Source: DASXZH01 sp963829965 (lineage in GTDB: Bacteria > Armatimonadota > Fimbriimonadia > Fimbriimonadales > Fimbriimonadaceae). From it: a stretch of 64,000 nucleotides of DNA. Below the pieces are notes generated by a model, which saw only the letters and a program-made list of their open reading frames with translations, searched no databases and was not told the DNA's origin. Below, piece after piece: positions 20,268 to 29,404 of the stretch (position 1 is its first letter; each line of letters begins with the position of its first letter). Made by a program: the position numbers and the translations under genes. Location of the stretch: the NCBI GenBank assembly GCA_963829965.1, contig CAWHLK010000032.1, positions 225,782 to 289,781 on the forward strand. Reading direction: 5' to 3'.

Positions 20268-21045
20268 TTACTTTTCGTCGCACCGCATAGGCCGCTCCCA
20301 ACCCGAAAACAAGCAGGCTCGATGGCTCGGGAACAGGATTCTTATGAATGACGACTGTGTGCGAACTGTGGTGGCTGTTGCTGATGATCACAATCGGGAT
20401 TGCGGCAACAAAGAGCCATCCGGCGTTGCTCCTTGACGTACTGGTAACCACGGAACCGCCGGCAGCGGGAACGTAGACCGGCGCCGCAGGAGGAGGAGGC
20501 GGCGGGGGTGGAGGAGCTACCGGTGGTGGCGGAGGTGGCGGCTCAACCGGGGGCGGTGGTGGAGGAGGAGGAGTCGGCTGCACCGGAGGCGGGGGCGGCG
20601 GAGTGGGTTGCACAGGAGGAGGCGGTGGTGGCGGAGGCGGGGCAGGCGGCGCGTAGTTCACGTTGGCCGTTAATGGGTTTCCGCACTCGACGAGCATGAT
20701 TGGCTGGCCGTTGCTGTCCGCGAAAATGGCGGTCTTTGCCCGGATCCGTTGCTGGTGGACTTTGATATGCCCGTCCGGTGGCACGCTGTAAACGCTAAAA
20801 ACCCTGGCGTGATCAAGAAACGCCACATGAAGGCTCGACATATAGCCGATAAGGTCGCCATCGGTTAAGCCAAAATGGCGCTCGAAACGGGTCCTGACAG
20901 CCGGGTCGTGCCTGATTTCGGCAACCAGCTCGCCGGTCGAATGCACGCGATAGTCCAGAAAAGCGTTTGGCTGGGGTCGGTGCTGGGCTACCGCAGATAT
21001 AGCCAGTGAGGCCATCGTAAGCGTCGCCAGGTATCTCTTTAACAT
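20254..21045 (-). CDS. PEP-CTERM surface protein with a long polyproline tract
   Basis: After a signal peptide (LATLTMASLAISAVAQ) comes an alpha-beta domain of about 110 residues. A stretch of some 65 residues made almost only of proline with Val, Gln, Thr, Glu and Ala follows. A membrane-like segment and the sorting tail VPEPSSLLVFGLGAAYAVRR end the protein: the VPEP motif, a hydrophobic helix and basic residues. It is a predicted substrate of the exosortase encoded near 3-4 kb, and the polyproline region probably spans part of the envelope. ATG 21045 is chosen because GGGAGA lies nine bases before it; an in-frame GTG is at 21051. Confidence 0.88.
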   Translation of the reverse strand: MLKRYLATLTMASLAISAVAQHRPQPNAFLDYRVHSTGELVAEIRHDPAVRTRFERHFGLTDGDLIGYMSSLHVAFLDHARVFSVYSVPPDGHIKVHQQRIRAKTAIFADSNGQPIMLVECGNPLTANVNYAPPAPPPPPPPPPVQPTPPPPPPVQPTPPPPPPPPVEPPPPPPPVAPPPPPPPPPAAPVYVPAAGGSVVTSTSRSNAGWLFVAAIPIVIISNSHHSSHTVVIHKNPVPEPSSLLVFGLGAAYAVRRKVTKKA

Positions 21046-21255
21046 GTCCACAATCTCCCGGTTCAGAATATCAGAGCAGGAACCTGAATGAACCCGGGAA
21101 ATACGCTGGGTTTGCCTGTCTTTGGCGATGAACGGCTTTGCATGGCTGTGGCAATCATTCTAAGCCGAGATGTTCTGCCTGGGACAATCATTCTCATCAA
21201 GCCTGAATCGGAACCTTGAATTCTCAAACGTGCTCTTTGCTTGCTACTGGGTTGA

Positions 21256-21261
21256 TACAAT
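21256..21261 (+). promoter_or_regulatory. TACAAT -10 element, six bases before ATG 21268
   Basis: TACAAT, then CAGCGT, then ATG. No ribosome-binding site is present in this divergent intergenic region. Confidence 0.5.
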
Positions 21262-21267
21262 CAGCGT

Positions 21268-22169
21268 ATGACGCCAAGAATTACCGGCACTTTTCTGGAT
21301 GAGATCACCCACGACATTCCCTCGCAAAACTGGGGGCGCGAGGAATGGCGCAACGAGTTCGCCCTCTACCAACGGATAGGAATCGACACCGTCATCATCA
21401 TCCGCGCGGGCTACCAAAACAAATGCATCTTCCAAGCCAAAAGCATTCCCGATCTACTGCCCGTTTACGACGACTTGGCCCGCATGTTCCTCGATCTAGC
21501 GGAAGAGTTCGGCATTGGCTTGTACTTTGGGCTTTACGATTCAGGCTACTACTGGATCCGCCGCACCTACTGGAAAGAGATCGAGCTTAACCTGAAGTTC
21601 ATCGACGAGGTCGTGAAGCGCTACGGCGATTCGCCCGCATTCAAAGGGTGGTACATGTGCCACGAGACCGGCAAAGACGACGCTCACATCGTCGAGATTT
21701 TTAACCAGCTGGGCGCCCACTGCAAAGCGGCGAAGCCTTTGCCTGTTTTGATTTCGCCATACCCGCAGGGTTCGAAGCAGCTTGGCTCCGCCGGCTTTAC
21801 GCTTGAAGAATCCTTCGACCACTGGGAACGCATCTTCAGCGAAACCAAGGGCGCCTTCGACATCTGCGCCTTCCAAGACGGCCAGGTCCATTATCAGGAG
21901 CTGCCCGCCTTTACCAAGGGTATTTCCGAGCTTGGCAAGAAGCATGGGGTTACGATCTGGTCCAATCTGGAAACTTTCGACCGCGACATGCCGATCAAAT
22001 TCCCCCCGCCGACTGGCGCTATCTGCGGTTCAAGCTGGAGACCCATAAAAATGTGGCCGAGAAGATCATCACCTTCGAGTTCCCCCACTTCATGTCTCCT
22101 CACTCTTGCTATCCCGCCGCTCACAATCTCTTCAAGCGCTACTGCGAGCATCTGGGTTTGGTGGTCTAA
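21268..22169 (+). CDS. DUF4434-like TIM-barrel protein, frameshifted at the C-terminus
   Basis: The protein matches DUF4434 glycoside-hydrolase-like barrels: TGTFLDEITHDIPSQNWG at the start, IGIDTVIIIRAGYQNK, GLYFGLYDSGYYW and FKGWYMCHETG. The reading after IKFPP degenerates into Ser and Pro, while the next frame gives DWRYLRFKLETHKNVAEKII and ends CEHLGLVV at 22167-22169. One C is missing from the run at about 22003-22009. The corrected product has about 300 residues. It lacks a signal peptide, so it is likely cytoplasmic. The substrate is unknown. Confidence 0.7.
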
Positions 22170-22192
22170 GCTCGGAATAGCATGAGGGCAAC

Positions 22193-22495
22193 TTGGTAGT
22201 CATAGATTTCGAGGCCGAGATTTGGTATTGGAAGGGCCCTGCGCCGCATTATTTCGTCACCGTGCCGTCCAAGGGATGCGCGGAGCTGTGCGAGATCCAG
22301 AGCCTGGTCTCTTATGGCTGGGGAATGATCCCCGTTACCGCCCGGATCGGCAAAGCCGAATGGAAGACTTCTCTTTTCCCCAAGGACGGAAGCTTTATCG
22401 TGCCGATCAAAGCCGTTATTCGAAAAGCTGAAGACCTTGACGTGGGAGATACGGTTGCTATTTCGTTAGAGATCGTCTTCGAGACCGGGTGCTAA
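22193..22495 (+). CDS. DUF1905 domain protein
   Basis: This compact 100-residue protein matches DUF1905: FEAEIWYWKGPAPHYFVTVP, then YGWGMIPVTARIGKAEWKTS, LFPKDGSFIVPIKAVIRKA and a closing LDVGDTVAISLEI. The fold is a small beta-barrel of unknown role, often found next to or fused to YdeI/OmpD-associated proteins. TTG 22193 is taken as start because GAGGG lies seven bases before it. It lies 23 bases after the corrected end of the DUF4434 gene, so the two probably share a transcript. Confidence 0.75.
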   Translation: MVVIDFEAEIWYWKGPAPHYFVTVPSKGCAELCEIQSLVSYGWGMIPVTARIGKAEWKTSLFPKDGSFIVPIKAVIRKAEDLDVGDTVAISLEIVFETGC

Positions 22496-22502
22496 GAACA
22501 GA

Positions 22503-22572
22503 GGAGCCGCCGACCACGGATGTTTGTGGCCGCGATTCAACGAATGAACGCGAAGCTCGCGGTCGTGGCTCC
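22503..22572. terminator. inverted repeat between convergent genes
   Basis: GGAGCC (22503-22508) and CGACC (22511-22515) pair with GGTCG (22561-22565) and GGCTCC (22567-22572). The long-loop structure sits between convergent genes and may act as a shared terminator. Confidence 0.35.
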
Positions 22573-22589
22573 CATTTATCGAAGACCAG

Positions 22590-23078
22590 TTAGTCCTTTA
22601 CCCGGTGCATCTGAATATGCTCGCCTAAAGACACCCACTTCCCGTCCTTCTCGTAGCTTATCACCGCATCATACGAGTCCTTGCCCATGCTTTGACGGGT
22701 TAGGTAGTGGCCGCTGTCGCCGCATAGGGCTTTGAAATCCACGACGAAGTCGTTGCCTTCTCGGTTTACGTGGCCAAAGTAGACAGTGTCATAGCCGTGC
22801 TGATCCAAGTAGTAAACCTGCTTGGAGTCCGGGTCCCAGCCGTAGCTGCAATGCACGCTGAGCGGGTGCTTTGAGCCGGCTCCGATCGTGCCAATGCCAA
22901 CGAACTTATTGCCGTCCTCTTCCATATGGAACTTGAATTCCACTTTCACTTCCTTACCAACGACGCCCTCCCAGCGACCACCGAGAAAGATCCTGCACAG
23001 ATCGAATACCGGTGACTTGCCTGCGATGCCGGAATCCGTGGCCGCTTGAACAGCCACCAAAATCGCGAGGGGAATCAT
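22590..23078 (-). CDS. small secreted protein of unknown function (DUF1579-like region)
   Basis: The 162-residue product starts at the ATG overlapping the stop of the regulator gene (ATGA) and has a weak signal sequence, MIPLAILVAVQAATDSG. The mature part reads FLGGRWEGVVGKEVKVEFKF and SYGWDPDSKQVYYLDQHGYD, a beta-rich lipocalin-like pattern seen in DUF1579-type proteins. Its role is unknown. The strict coupling to the ArsR-SRPBCC fusion suggests both respond to the same signal. Confidence 0.65.
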   Translation of the reverse strand: MIPLAILVAVQAATDSGIAGKSPVFDLCRIFLGGRWEGVVGKEVKVEFKFHMEEDGNKFVGIGTIGAGSKHPLSVHCSYGWDPDSKQVYYLDQHGYDTVYFGHVNREGNDFVVDFKALCGDSGHYLTRQSMGKDSYDAVISYEKDGKWVSLGEHIQMHRVKD

Positions 23079-23878
23079 GATTCCTCCGGGCTGTATTCGA
23101 TACCTTTTTCCAGGTAGTTGGCGAGTGAAACTTCGATAAAGTGCCTCTGGCCCTCGCGAAACATCTTTTCGAAGTCCTCGGTGACATCGCCCCAAATGTC
23201 CATCGAGGTCTGGAGCAATGTGCCGCCGTCCTGTTCGATGAAGGTCATGACCTGGTAGTTGTCAAATCCTTTGAGCAGCGAGCTCGGGCCGGAGCCAACG
23301 ATCTTGGAGGGCGGGTCCAAGTAAAGCAACGTGCCGGTCACCGCGCCGCCGCCATCTTTGAAGTGCTCGGTGATAAAGCCGCCGGGACGGACGTCCGCCG
23401 TCACCGTGGAATCCGCCTTGTAACGATGCGGCCACCAATTGCCGTATTCGGTCGTCATCGCCGCGTAAACCCTCTCCCGGGGCGCATTGATGTGCAGTTC
23501 GGTCTCAACTTTGATATGTCTGAAATTCTCGTGGTCCACTTTCAGGGCCACCTCCATAGATGATTCTGAGTATCTCTTCAAATGTAGGGCCGTCTCGGCC
23601 GCGCTTGACGCGGGCTTGCTTACCCAGCGTTCATAGATCTCCCTCAGGGGGACGGGGTTGGCGTAATTCAAACGCCTTCGCCCCTCCCTCCGAAAAAGGA
23701 CCAGCCCCGATTCATTGAGAACGCCGAGATGCTGCATGACCGCGAAACGGCTGAGATCGGGAAACTCTTTGGCGAGTTGACCGGTGGTGCAAGGGCCGTC
23801 TCGGAGTAGATCCAGCAGCGTTCTCCGGTGGGGGCTGGCCAGCGCTCGCCAGACGGTTTCCGGGTCCACTGTTTTCAA
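23075..23878 (-). CDS. ArsR-type regulator fused to an SRPBCC/AHSA1 domain
   Basis: Residues 1-95 form an ArsR winged helix: VWRALASPHRRTLLDLLRDG, TTGQLAKEFPDLSRFAVMQH and FRREGRRRLNYANPV. The rest is an SRPBCC/AHSA1 domain (VETELHINAPRERVYAAMTT, WWPHRYKAD) of the START-like fold, which encloses a hydrophobic ligand. The fusion suggests a transcription factor that senses a small hydrophobic molecule, but the ligand is unknown. No metal-binding cysteine pair is visible in the helix. The TTG start is supported by TATTAT six bases upstream. It probably controls its own operon. Confidence 0.85.
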   Translation of the reverse strand: MKTVDPETVWRALASPHRRTLLDLLRDGPCTTGQLAKEFPDLSRFAVMQHLGVLNESGLVLFRREGRRRLNYANPVPLREIYERWVSKPASSAAETALHLKRYSESSMEVALKVDHENFRHIKVETELHINAPRERVYAAMTTEYGNWWPHRYKADSTVTADVRPGGFITEHFKDGGGAVTGTLLYLDPPSKIVGSGPSSLLKGFDNYQVMTFIEQDGGTLLQTSMDIWGDVTEDFEKMFREGQRHFIEVSLANYLEKGIEYSPEES

Positions 23879-23884
23879 TACGTG

Positions 23885-23890
23885 ATAATA
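23885..23890 (-). promoter_or_regulatory. TATTAT -10 element, six bases before TTG 23878
   Basis: On the minus strand TATTAT is followed by CACGTA and the TTG start. A second TATAAT lies five bases further upstream, so the AT-rich block may hold overlapping promoters. Confidence 0.5.
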
Positions 23891-23974
23891 TTATAACATA
23901 TTGGAGCGGAAGCGGTTAAGGTATGTGTAGGCCGCGTCCGTAAACGTGCGGGCCGGTAAGCGGGTAAATGGGGC

Positions 23975-24775
23975 CTACACTGCGGCGGTTTCGTCCCGGG
24001 GCAGCGTATGAACCACCCTTCGCCACAACCCAGGGAGTTTGGCGCCGGCAATGTCCGCATCGTTCCGTGAAGCGAAATAGCCGAAACAAGCAGAACCGGA
24101 ACCGCTAAGCCCTGCTTGCTCGGCTCCAAGCGCCCGCAACCGTTCAATGAGAGCAAGGCATTCCGAAGGCGCAACCAACTCGAAATCATTGGCGACCTCA
24201 CTCGGCCTGCCGACCTCATCCAAGCGGGCGTACATCGCAGCGGTAGAACACGAAACCTCCGGTTTGGCAAGAACCAGCCACTTTGCCGCCCCGTCAGGCA
24301 AGGGAGCCAGTTTTTCGCCGTAGCCGCGCCCTTCGGCGCGGCCACCGAGCAGGAAAAAAGGCACATCCGCGCCAACCGCCAAAGCGATCTCAAACAAATC
24401 CCTATCCGCCAGCTTGCCTCCAGTCAACGAGTTGGCGCCGCGCAGAAAGCCGGCCGCGTCCGAGCTCCCACCGCCAAGGCCGCCTTCTGCAGGAATGTGC
24501 TTTTCCAAAGTCACCGCCAAACTGGGCAACGCCACGTATTCCCGCATCAGGTTCCAGGCTTTCTGAACGGTGTTCAATCCCTCCAATTCCCGGTCACAAA
24601 CAAAGGAGTCACCGGGCGCAGGAGAGATGGTTAAAGCATCGAACAAGCTAACTGCTTGAAAGATGGTTTCAATCGGATGATAGCCCCGCTCATCGGGCGG
24701 TCCCACCTTGAGCGTTTCGTTGATTTTTGCGGGACAGTGAAGCTTCAGCGGCGTAGCGATGAATGATTTTGGCAT
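23975..24775 (-). CDS. ispE: 4-diphosphocytidyl-2-C-methyl-D-erythritol kinase
   Basis: This GHMP kinase phosphorylates CDP-methylerythritol with ATP in the MEP route to isoprenoids. Hallmarks are the N-terminal CPAKINETLKVGPPDERGYH with its catalytic lysine, the ATP loop IPAEGGLGGGSSDAAG near residue 95, the segment ALAVGADVPFFLLGG with the catalytic aspartate, and the C-terminal LSGSGSACFGYF glycine loop. The length of 266 residues is slightly short but normal. It is cytoplasmic and essential in bacteria that use this pathway. It is divergent from the S15 hydrolase gene with a 42-base gap. Confidence 0.93.
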   Translation of the reverse strand: MPKSFIATPLKLHCPAKINETLKVGPPDERGYHPIETIFQAVSLFDALTISPAPGDSFVCDRELEGLNTVQKAWNLMREYVALPSLAVTLEKHIPAEGGLGGGSSDAAGFLRGANSLTGGKLADRDLFEIALAVGADVPFFLLGGRAEGRGYGEKLAPLPDGAAKWLVLAKPEVSCSTAAMYARLDEVGRPSEVANDFELVAPSECLALIERLRALGAEQAGLSGSGSACFGYFASRNDADIAGAKLPGLWRRVVHTLPRDETAAV

Positions 24776-24817
24776 TCATCGTGCAAAATCAAGATTGCGC
24801 CCAGCGGAATTGCTCCT

Positions 24818-26707
24818 ATGATCACGATTCTCGGACTCGCCCTATTACTAGCTCAACCCCCCCAGGCCATTCAAAACCGGCCGGTCGTCCCCCCGCCTAA
24901 CCGCATCCGCCGCCAAAGGCAATCGGCGGCCGTCAAATCGCTCTATAACAAGTTCGAGTTGATGATCCCCATGCGCGACGGTGTGAAACTCTACTGCAGC
25001 GCCTATGTTCCTAAGAATGCGGACGGCCATTCGCCCATCCTTCTGGAGCGCACCCCGTATGGTGCCGGACCCTACGGCCCCAACAGCTACCCTGGTGGTT
25101 TCCTGGGTTCGCAGAAGTTTGTGGACAACGGATACATCTTTGCGATTGAAGATGTTCGAGGCAAGAACCACTCAGAAGGCGACTTCGTGGACGTCAGGCC
25201 GGAAGACGGGGGCAAATATCACCCAAACGAAATCGATGAGAGCACCGATACCTATGACACCGTCGACTATTTGGTCAAGAACCTGAAGGGAAACAACGGC
25301 AACGTTGGAATTCACGGGATCTCCTATCCAGGCTTTTACACCGCGTGCGGCGGCATCAATACCCATCCGGCCATCAAGGCCATTTCGCCGCAAGCGCCGG
25401 TCTCAGAGTGGTTCAAAGGCGATGATTTTCACCACAATGGCGCCTTCTTCGTGGAAGACGCCTTCAGCTTCTATCTGTGGTTTGGCATTCCCAAACCGGC
25501 GCCCGGCCAGCAGATCTCTTTCCCGAACGTCAACAAAGGGTCGGACGGAGAATATGCCTGGTATCTGAGCCAAATGCCGCTTTCCAACCTTACGGACAAA
25601 TACATGAAGGACCGATTGTTCTGGAACCAGATGATGGATCACGGCACTTACGATGACTTCTGGCAGAGACGAACCCTCGAAACCCATCTTGAAAACGTTC
25701 ATTGTGCGGTCCTCACCGTAGGCGGGTTCTTTGACGCGGAAGACATGTACGGCGCCCTTCACGTTTATCAAGCGATGGGGAAAATGAACCCGGGTACCAG
25801 CAACTCGATCGTGATGGGTCCTTGGTTCCACGGCGGCTGGGCAGGAGGCACAGGCGCGACCTTCGGAGACATCGACTTCGGCTCTGATGTCAGCACTTAC
25901 TTCCGCGACAATGTTGAATTTCCGTTCTTCGATCACTACCTGCGCGGAGGGCCGGATCCCCACTTGCCCAGGGCTCTGATGTTTGAAACGGGCGCGAACA
26001 AGTGGGACTCGTTCAACGCATGGCCACCCAAGGTGAAGCATGAGAACCTATATTTCGGAGACAACAAAGCGCTTTCGTGGACCAAACCCAACGATACCGA
26101 TCCCAAGGCGGGCGATAGCTACGTTAACGATCCCGCTCACCCAACCGACTATATGGACAAACCGATTGCGGACCGGCCGCGCGAGTACATGATTGCGGAC
26201 CAGCGCTTCAACGAGAGCAAGCCCGATGTTCTAACCTATGAAACACCGGTGTTGGACTCGGACGTCACCGCGCTCGGCCCCATCAAGGTCGATCTCTTTG
26301 CCTCGACCACTGGAACGGACGCGGACTTCGTGGTGAAGGTCATTGACGTTCTTCCGCCCGACGCGCCTGCCAACGATCGGGGCAAATCGATGGCGGACTA
26401 TGAAATGCTGGTCAGGGCCGATATTTTTAGAGGCAAGTTCCGCAAGAGCTTCTCCAACCCGGTTCCTTTTACGCCCGGCGAGGTAACGCCGGTGAACTTT
26501 GATCTGAATGACGTCTGCCACACCTTCAAGAAGGGGCACCGCATCATGGTCCAGGTTCAAAGCAGTTGGTTTCCGCTGGCCGATCAAAACCCGAACAAGT
26601 TCGTGGACATCTACCACGCCAAACCCGAAGATTTCCAAAAAGCGACGATCACGCTGGTCCACAGCGCAAAATATCCGTCGCACTTGGATATAGGAATTCA
26701 GCCGTAA
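24818..26707 (+). CDS. CocE/NonD-family (S15) alpha/beta hydrolase
   Basis: The 629-residue product carries a short signal-like start (MITILGLALLLAQPPQ). The catalytic domain opens with IPMRDGVKLYCSAYVP. The nucleophile is Ser in VGIHGISYPGFY near residue 170, the acid probably Asp in VGGFFDAED, and the base His in GPWFHGGWAGG. A C-terminal jelly-roll of the X-Pro dipeptidyl-peptidase type follows (DFVVKVIDVLPPDAP, CHTFKKGHRIMVQVQSSWFP). Family members hydrolyse esters, amides or X-Pro peptides. Export suggests peptide or ester scavenging in the periplasm. The stop lies one base from the convergent neighbour. Confidence 0.88.
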   Translation: MITILGLALLLAQPPQAIQNRPVVPPPNRIRRQRQSAAVKSLYNKFELMIPMRDGVKLYCSAYVPKNADGHSPILLERTPYGAGPYGPNSYPGGFLGSQKFVDNGYIFAIEDVRGKNHSEGDFVDVRPEDGGKYHPNEIDESTDTYDTVDYLVKNLKGNNGNVGIHGISYPGFYTACGGINTHPAIKAISPQAPVSEWFKGDDFHHNGAFFVEDAFSFYLWFGIPKPAPGQQISFPNVNKGSDGEYAWYLSQMPLSNLTDKYMKDRLFWNQMMDHGTYDDFWQRRTLETHLENVHCAVLTVGGFFDAEDMYGALHVYQAMGKMNPGTSNSIVMGPWFHGGWAGGTGATFGDIDFGSDVSTYFRDNVEFPFFDHYLRGGPDPHLPRALMFETGANKWDSFNAWPPKVKHENLYFGDNKALSWTKPNDTDPKAGDSYVNDPAHPTDYMDKPIADRPREYMIADQRFNESKPDVLTYETPVLDSDVTALGPIKVDLFASTTGTDADFVVKVIDVLPPDAPANDRGKSMADYEMLVRADIFRGKFRKSFSNPVPFTPGEVTPVNFDLNDVCHTFKKGHRIMVQVQSSWFPLADQNPNKFVDIYHAKPEDFQKATITLVHSAKYPSHLDIGIQP

Positions 26708-26708
26708 C

Positions 26709-27299
26709 CTAATCCTTCTTTCGGTCAAAAGTCGCTTTATAGATCACGGCCCAATCGCCGCCCTGTTTGGAAGAAAAAACGAGGGTGAATTCGTCGGGCT
26801 TTGTAAAGGTGAACTGCTCCCGGATCGCCACACTGGAACCAGTTCCTGCCAACGCAGTCAAGCTGAGGTGGTCTTCCATAACCGTTCCCGCCTCATATTT
26901 GGTTTCTGGGTTAAACGGGTGTTCTTTCCCGTCTTTAATGACCACCCGTTCTAAGGTTCCTGTAAAAAGTCTGGGGCCCGGATTGCCCGGATTGAAAAGC
27001 CAGCCCTCCCAAAGAAAAGCCCGAGGGTCGTAGGTCAAGAGCGTCATCGTGTCTTGCGGGCTGTGCGGCACCAAAACGGAAGAATTCAGTTGGAAGTAGT
27101 GGCCCTCAACCACGGTAGTAACTTTCAAAATGCAATCGATGGGCTCGTTGAGTGGAGCGGCCTTGGTGGTGAAAACCGCCTTCCCGGTCCAAGTGCCGAT
27201 CAGCGGCGCAAGCGCACGAATCTGATCCCCCTGCGAAAACGCGTAGGGCACAGCAAAGGCAACGGCAAGAACGATAGCTGAAAGTCGAAAACTTTTCAT
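26709..27299 (-). CDS. secreted DUF1579-like protein
   Basis: The product starts with a clear signal peptide, MKSFRLSAIVLAVAFAVPYA ending FSQG. The mature domain of about 170 residues opens with LAPLIGTWTGKAVF and continues as antiparallel strands (EGHYFQLNSSVL, MTLLTYDPRAFLWEGWLF), typical of DUF1579-type lipocalin-like barrels. It probably resides in the periplasm and may bind a small hydrophobic ligand, but no ligand residues are established. An in-frame ATG three codons upstream, at 27308, is also possible. Confidence 0.65.
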   Translation of the reverse strand: MKSFRLSAIVLAVAFAVPYAFSQGDQIRALAPLIGTWTGKAVFTTKAAPLNEPIDCILKVTTVVEGHYFQLNSSVLVPHSPQDTMTLLTYDPRAFLWEGWLFNPGNPGPRLFTGTLERVVIKDGKEHPFNPETKYEAGTVMEDHLSLTALAGTGSSVAIREQFTFTKPDEFTLVFSSKQGGDWAVIYKATFDRKKD

Positions 27300-27345
27300 A
27301 GGGCTCATGGTCTGACGCGCGCAAAGCGGTCACGCGTTTACATGA

Positions 27346-28544
27346 TTATTGCAGGCTTGTACGCCGTAAAGCGGCAGGCCCGAATCCAACCACAAACAGA
27401 ACGCTCAGCCCAACCGCCCCCAGGGCCACAGAAAGAGACGCATGATCGGCGATCAGACCAATCAGAGGAGGGGAAAGAAGAAAGGCAATATAGCCGCACG
27501 AAGTCACTGCGGCTACTCCAGTCCCGGAGGCCACACCTTCCACGCTGCCGCCGGCGCGAAACAGAATGGGCACCACGTTCGCAAGGCCCAGGCCAGAACA
27601 TACCAAAGCGAGAACGCAGGCGAAGGGCGTGCGGAGACTGACGGCGGTAACCATGGCAGCGGCAGAGATGAGTCCGCCAAAAACGAGAGTCCGCTTATTT
27701 CCAATTCGGTGAACCACGCCATCCCCTACGAAACGTCCACCTGCCATCGCAAACCCAAACCAGGCAAACGCGCCTGCTGCCGCAGACTGAGAAGTGCCGA
27801 GTACGGTTCGGAAGAACACGGCAACCCAATCATAAGCGGCCCCCTCGGCAGCAAAGGCGCACATCGTAAGCAGCCCCAGGGTAAGCACCACTCCTTTGGG
27901 AATCACGAAGGCTGGCTCGGTGATCACGTCGTCCGGCTCATGCGGGATCAGAAACCGCACGCCGATCAAAGTCAGTGTCAAGATCACCGCGTTGACCAAA
28001 ACCGTATGGATCAATGGCGACTGGCCGAACCGGGCGGCAAGAGCAACGCCGCTTCCCGCAGCAAACCCTCCGATGCTCCAGCAGCCGTGGGTAAACGAAA
28101 TGATCGGTTTCGGATATCGATGCTGAACCACCATGGCCTGAGCGTTCATGCTGACGTCCTGGCTGCTGTTCATGAATCCAAACAGAAACAGAGCGGCCCG
28201 GAAAAGCCAAATGTTGGGAGCAAGGAGGGCAAGAGGGGTGGAAACGCTGAGAAGAAACGCGGTTGCCAAAATGAGAGTTCGGCTGCCATAACGGCCGATA
28301 AGGCGTCCAAGCTGAGGTGTAGCCACCAAGGCGCCCAATGGGCTGAAGAGAAGGGAGAGCCCCAGATCACTGTCCGAAAGGTGAAGCGTGCGCTGGATAT
28401 GCGGAAAATAAGGAATGAGCCCGCCGATGACGGACCCGTTGAGCATAAAGACAGCGGCGATGGCCCACCGCGCGGAAACTATTCTTCGATCGATAGTCCC
28501 GATAATAGCTTTTTGGATGCCCTATTCGTTCTGCGGCTCATCAT
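27346..28544 (-). CDS. MFS transporter, N-terminal frameshift
   Basis: The protein has twelve predicted membrane helices and MFS features such as GRLIGRYGSRTLIL (motif A-like, between helices 2 and 3) and the matching second-half loop RFVGDGVVHRIGNKRTLVFG. The open frame begins at 28446, inside the first helix. Restoring one A in the run at 28510-28514 extends it to the ATG at 28544-28542 (MMSRRTNRASKKAIIGTID, then the helix ARWAIAAVFMLNG). That start overlaps the SCO1 gene end, so the two are coupled. Related carriers export drugs or sugars; the substrate is unknown. Confidence 0.8.
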
Positions 28545-29377
28545 GGTAGCTGTTTGATCCCGCCGATGAGAGCTTCTTTGTGCTTTTGTGCAAGTAGGCA
28601 ATGAGCGACACAACTCCCATCAAAAAGATGAGAGCGAACAAGGAAAGAAACCGGAGGATGTTCATGCTTTTCTGGCCCGTGATCGGGTCCGTATGAACGC
28701 AGCCAAAGAACGAATCCGCAGTCTTTTCCCCAATCGTATTCTTGGAGGCAATGTTCAGATTGCTTTCTAACTGATCCTTGGTGAATTGCGCGTTGAGGAT
28801 ATAGCTGGAAACTCGGCCTTGCGGAGTGAGAAACATTACTCCGGAGGGATGGTTCACAACATCGTTCGTCGCGTCGAACGTATAGAAGAAACCCAGCGCA
28901 TCGGTGACCTTTCGGATCTGCTCGAGCGACCCTGTCAACAGGTGCCAGCCGTTTGCCGTGCCTTTGTAGGCGGCTATGGGCTCGATGGCGGACTTAAACT
29001 TGTCCATCGCCAATTCCGGGCCTTCTACTGGATCGATGCTCAGAATGATGACGTCGAAGTCCTTTCCAACCTTCTTGTCGATCGTCGGCAGGGCGCTTAG
29101 CAGCGCATCCGTTTCCATCTCGCACACGCCCTTGCAGCGATAGAAAATCGGTAACACCACGACCGGTCGAGTAGTTAACTCTTGGCCGAACCGCACCGCG
29201 TTGCCGAATTTGATCTTTAAACTCTGCATCGAGGGGAATCTGGCTGCCAAGCTTCTGAATCACTCGGACGCCCGATGCAGCGCTGACAGCCCCAGGAGCT
29301 CCAACCGTGTCCGCCACTCCCTGACACCACGCAAAAGCGCCGCATAACAAGAAAAGTACCGTGCAGAGAACCTTCAC
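28522..29377 (-). CDS. SCO1/SenC-family copper chaperone, frameshifted
   Basis: Joined across one extra T at 29209-29211 (plus strand), the protein reads: signal peptide (VLFLLCGAFAWCQG), then QIPLDAEFKDQ into FGNAVRFGQELTTRPVVVLP, then the thioredoxin-like core with FYRCKGVC (Cu-binding C-x3-C) and the metal His in VVNHPSGVMFL. A C-terminal membrane helix (ILRFLSLFALIFLMGVV) anchors it. SCO proteins deliver copper to the CuA centre of cytochrome c oxidase or act as thiol oxidoreductases. No oxidase genes are in the window. It lies 27 bases after the TolC gene and overlaps the MFS gene. Confidence 0.85.
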
Positions 29378-29404
29378 GCCCTCGTAGGTTACCGTTTTTT
29401 GAGC

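Noticed and set aside
27442..28557. A 371-codon plus-strand open frame opposite the MFS gene
   Set aside because: Its composition is low-hydrophobicity and rich in Gly, Lys and His, as expected of the antisense of a membrane protein. It has no motif, promoter or ribosome site, while the minus strand is a clear transporter.
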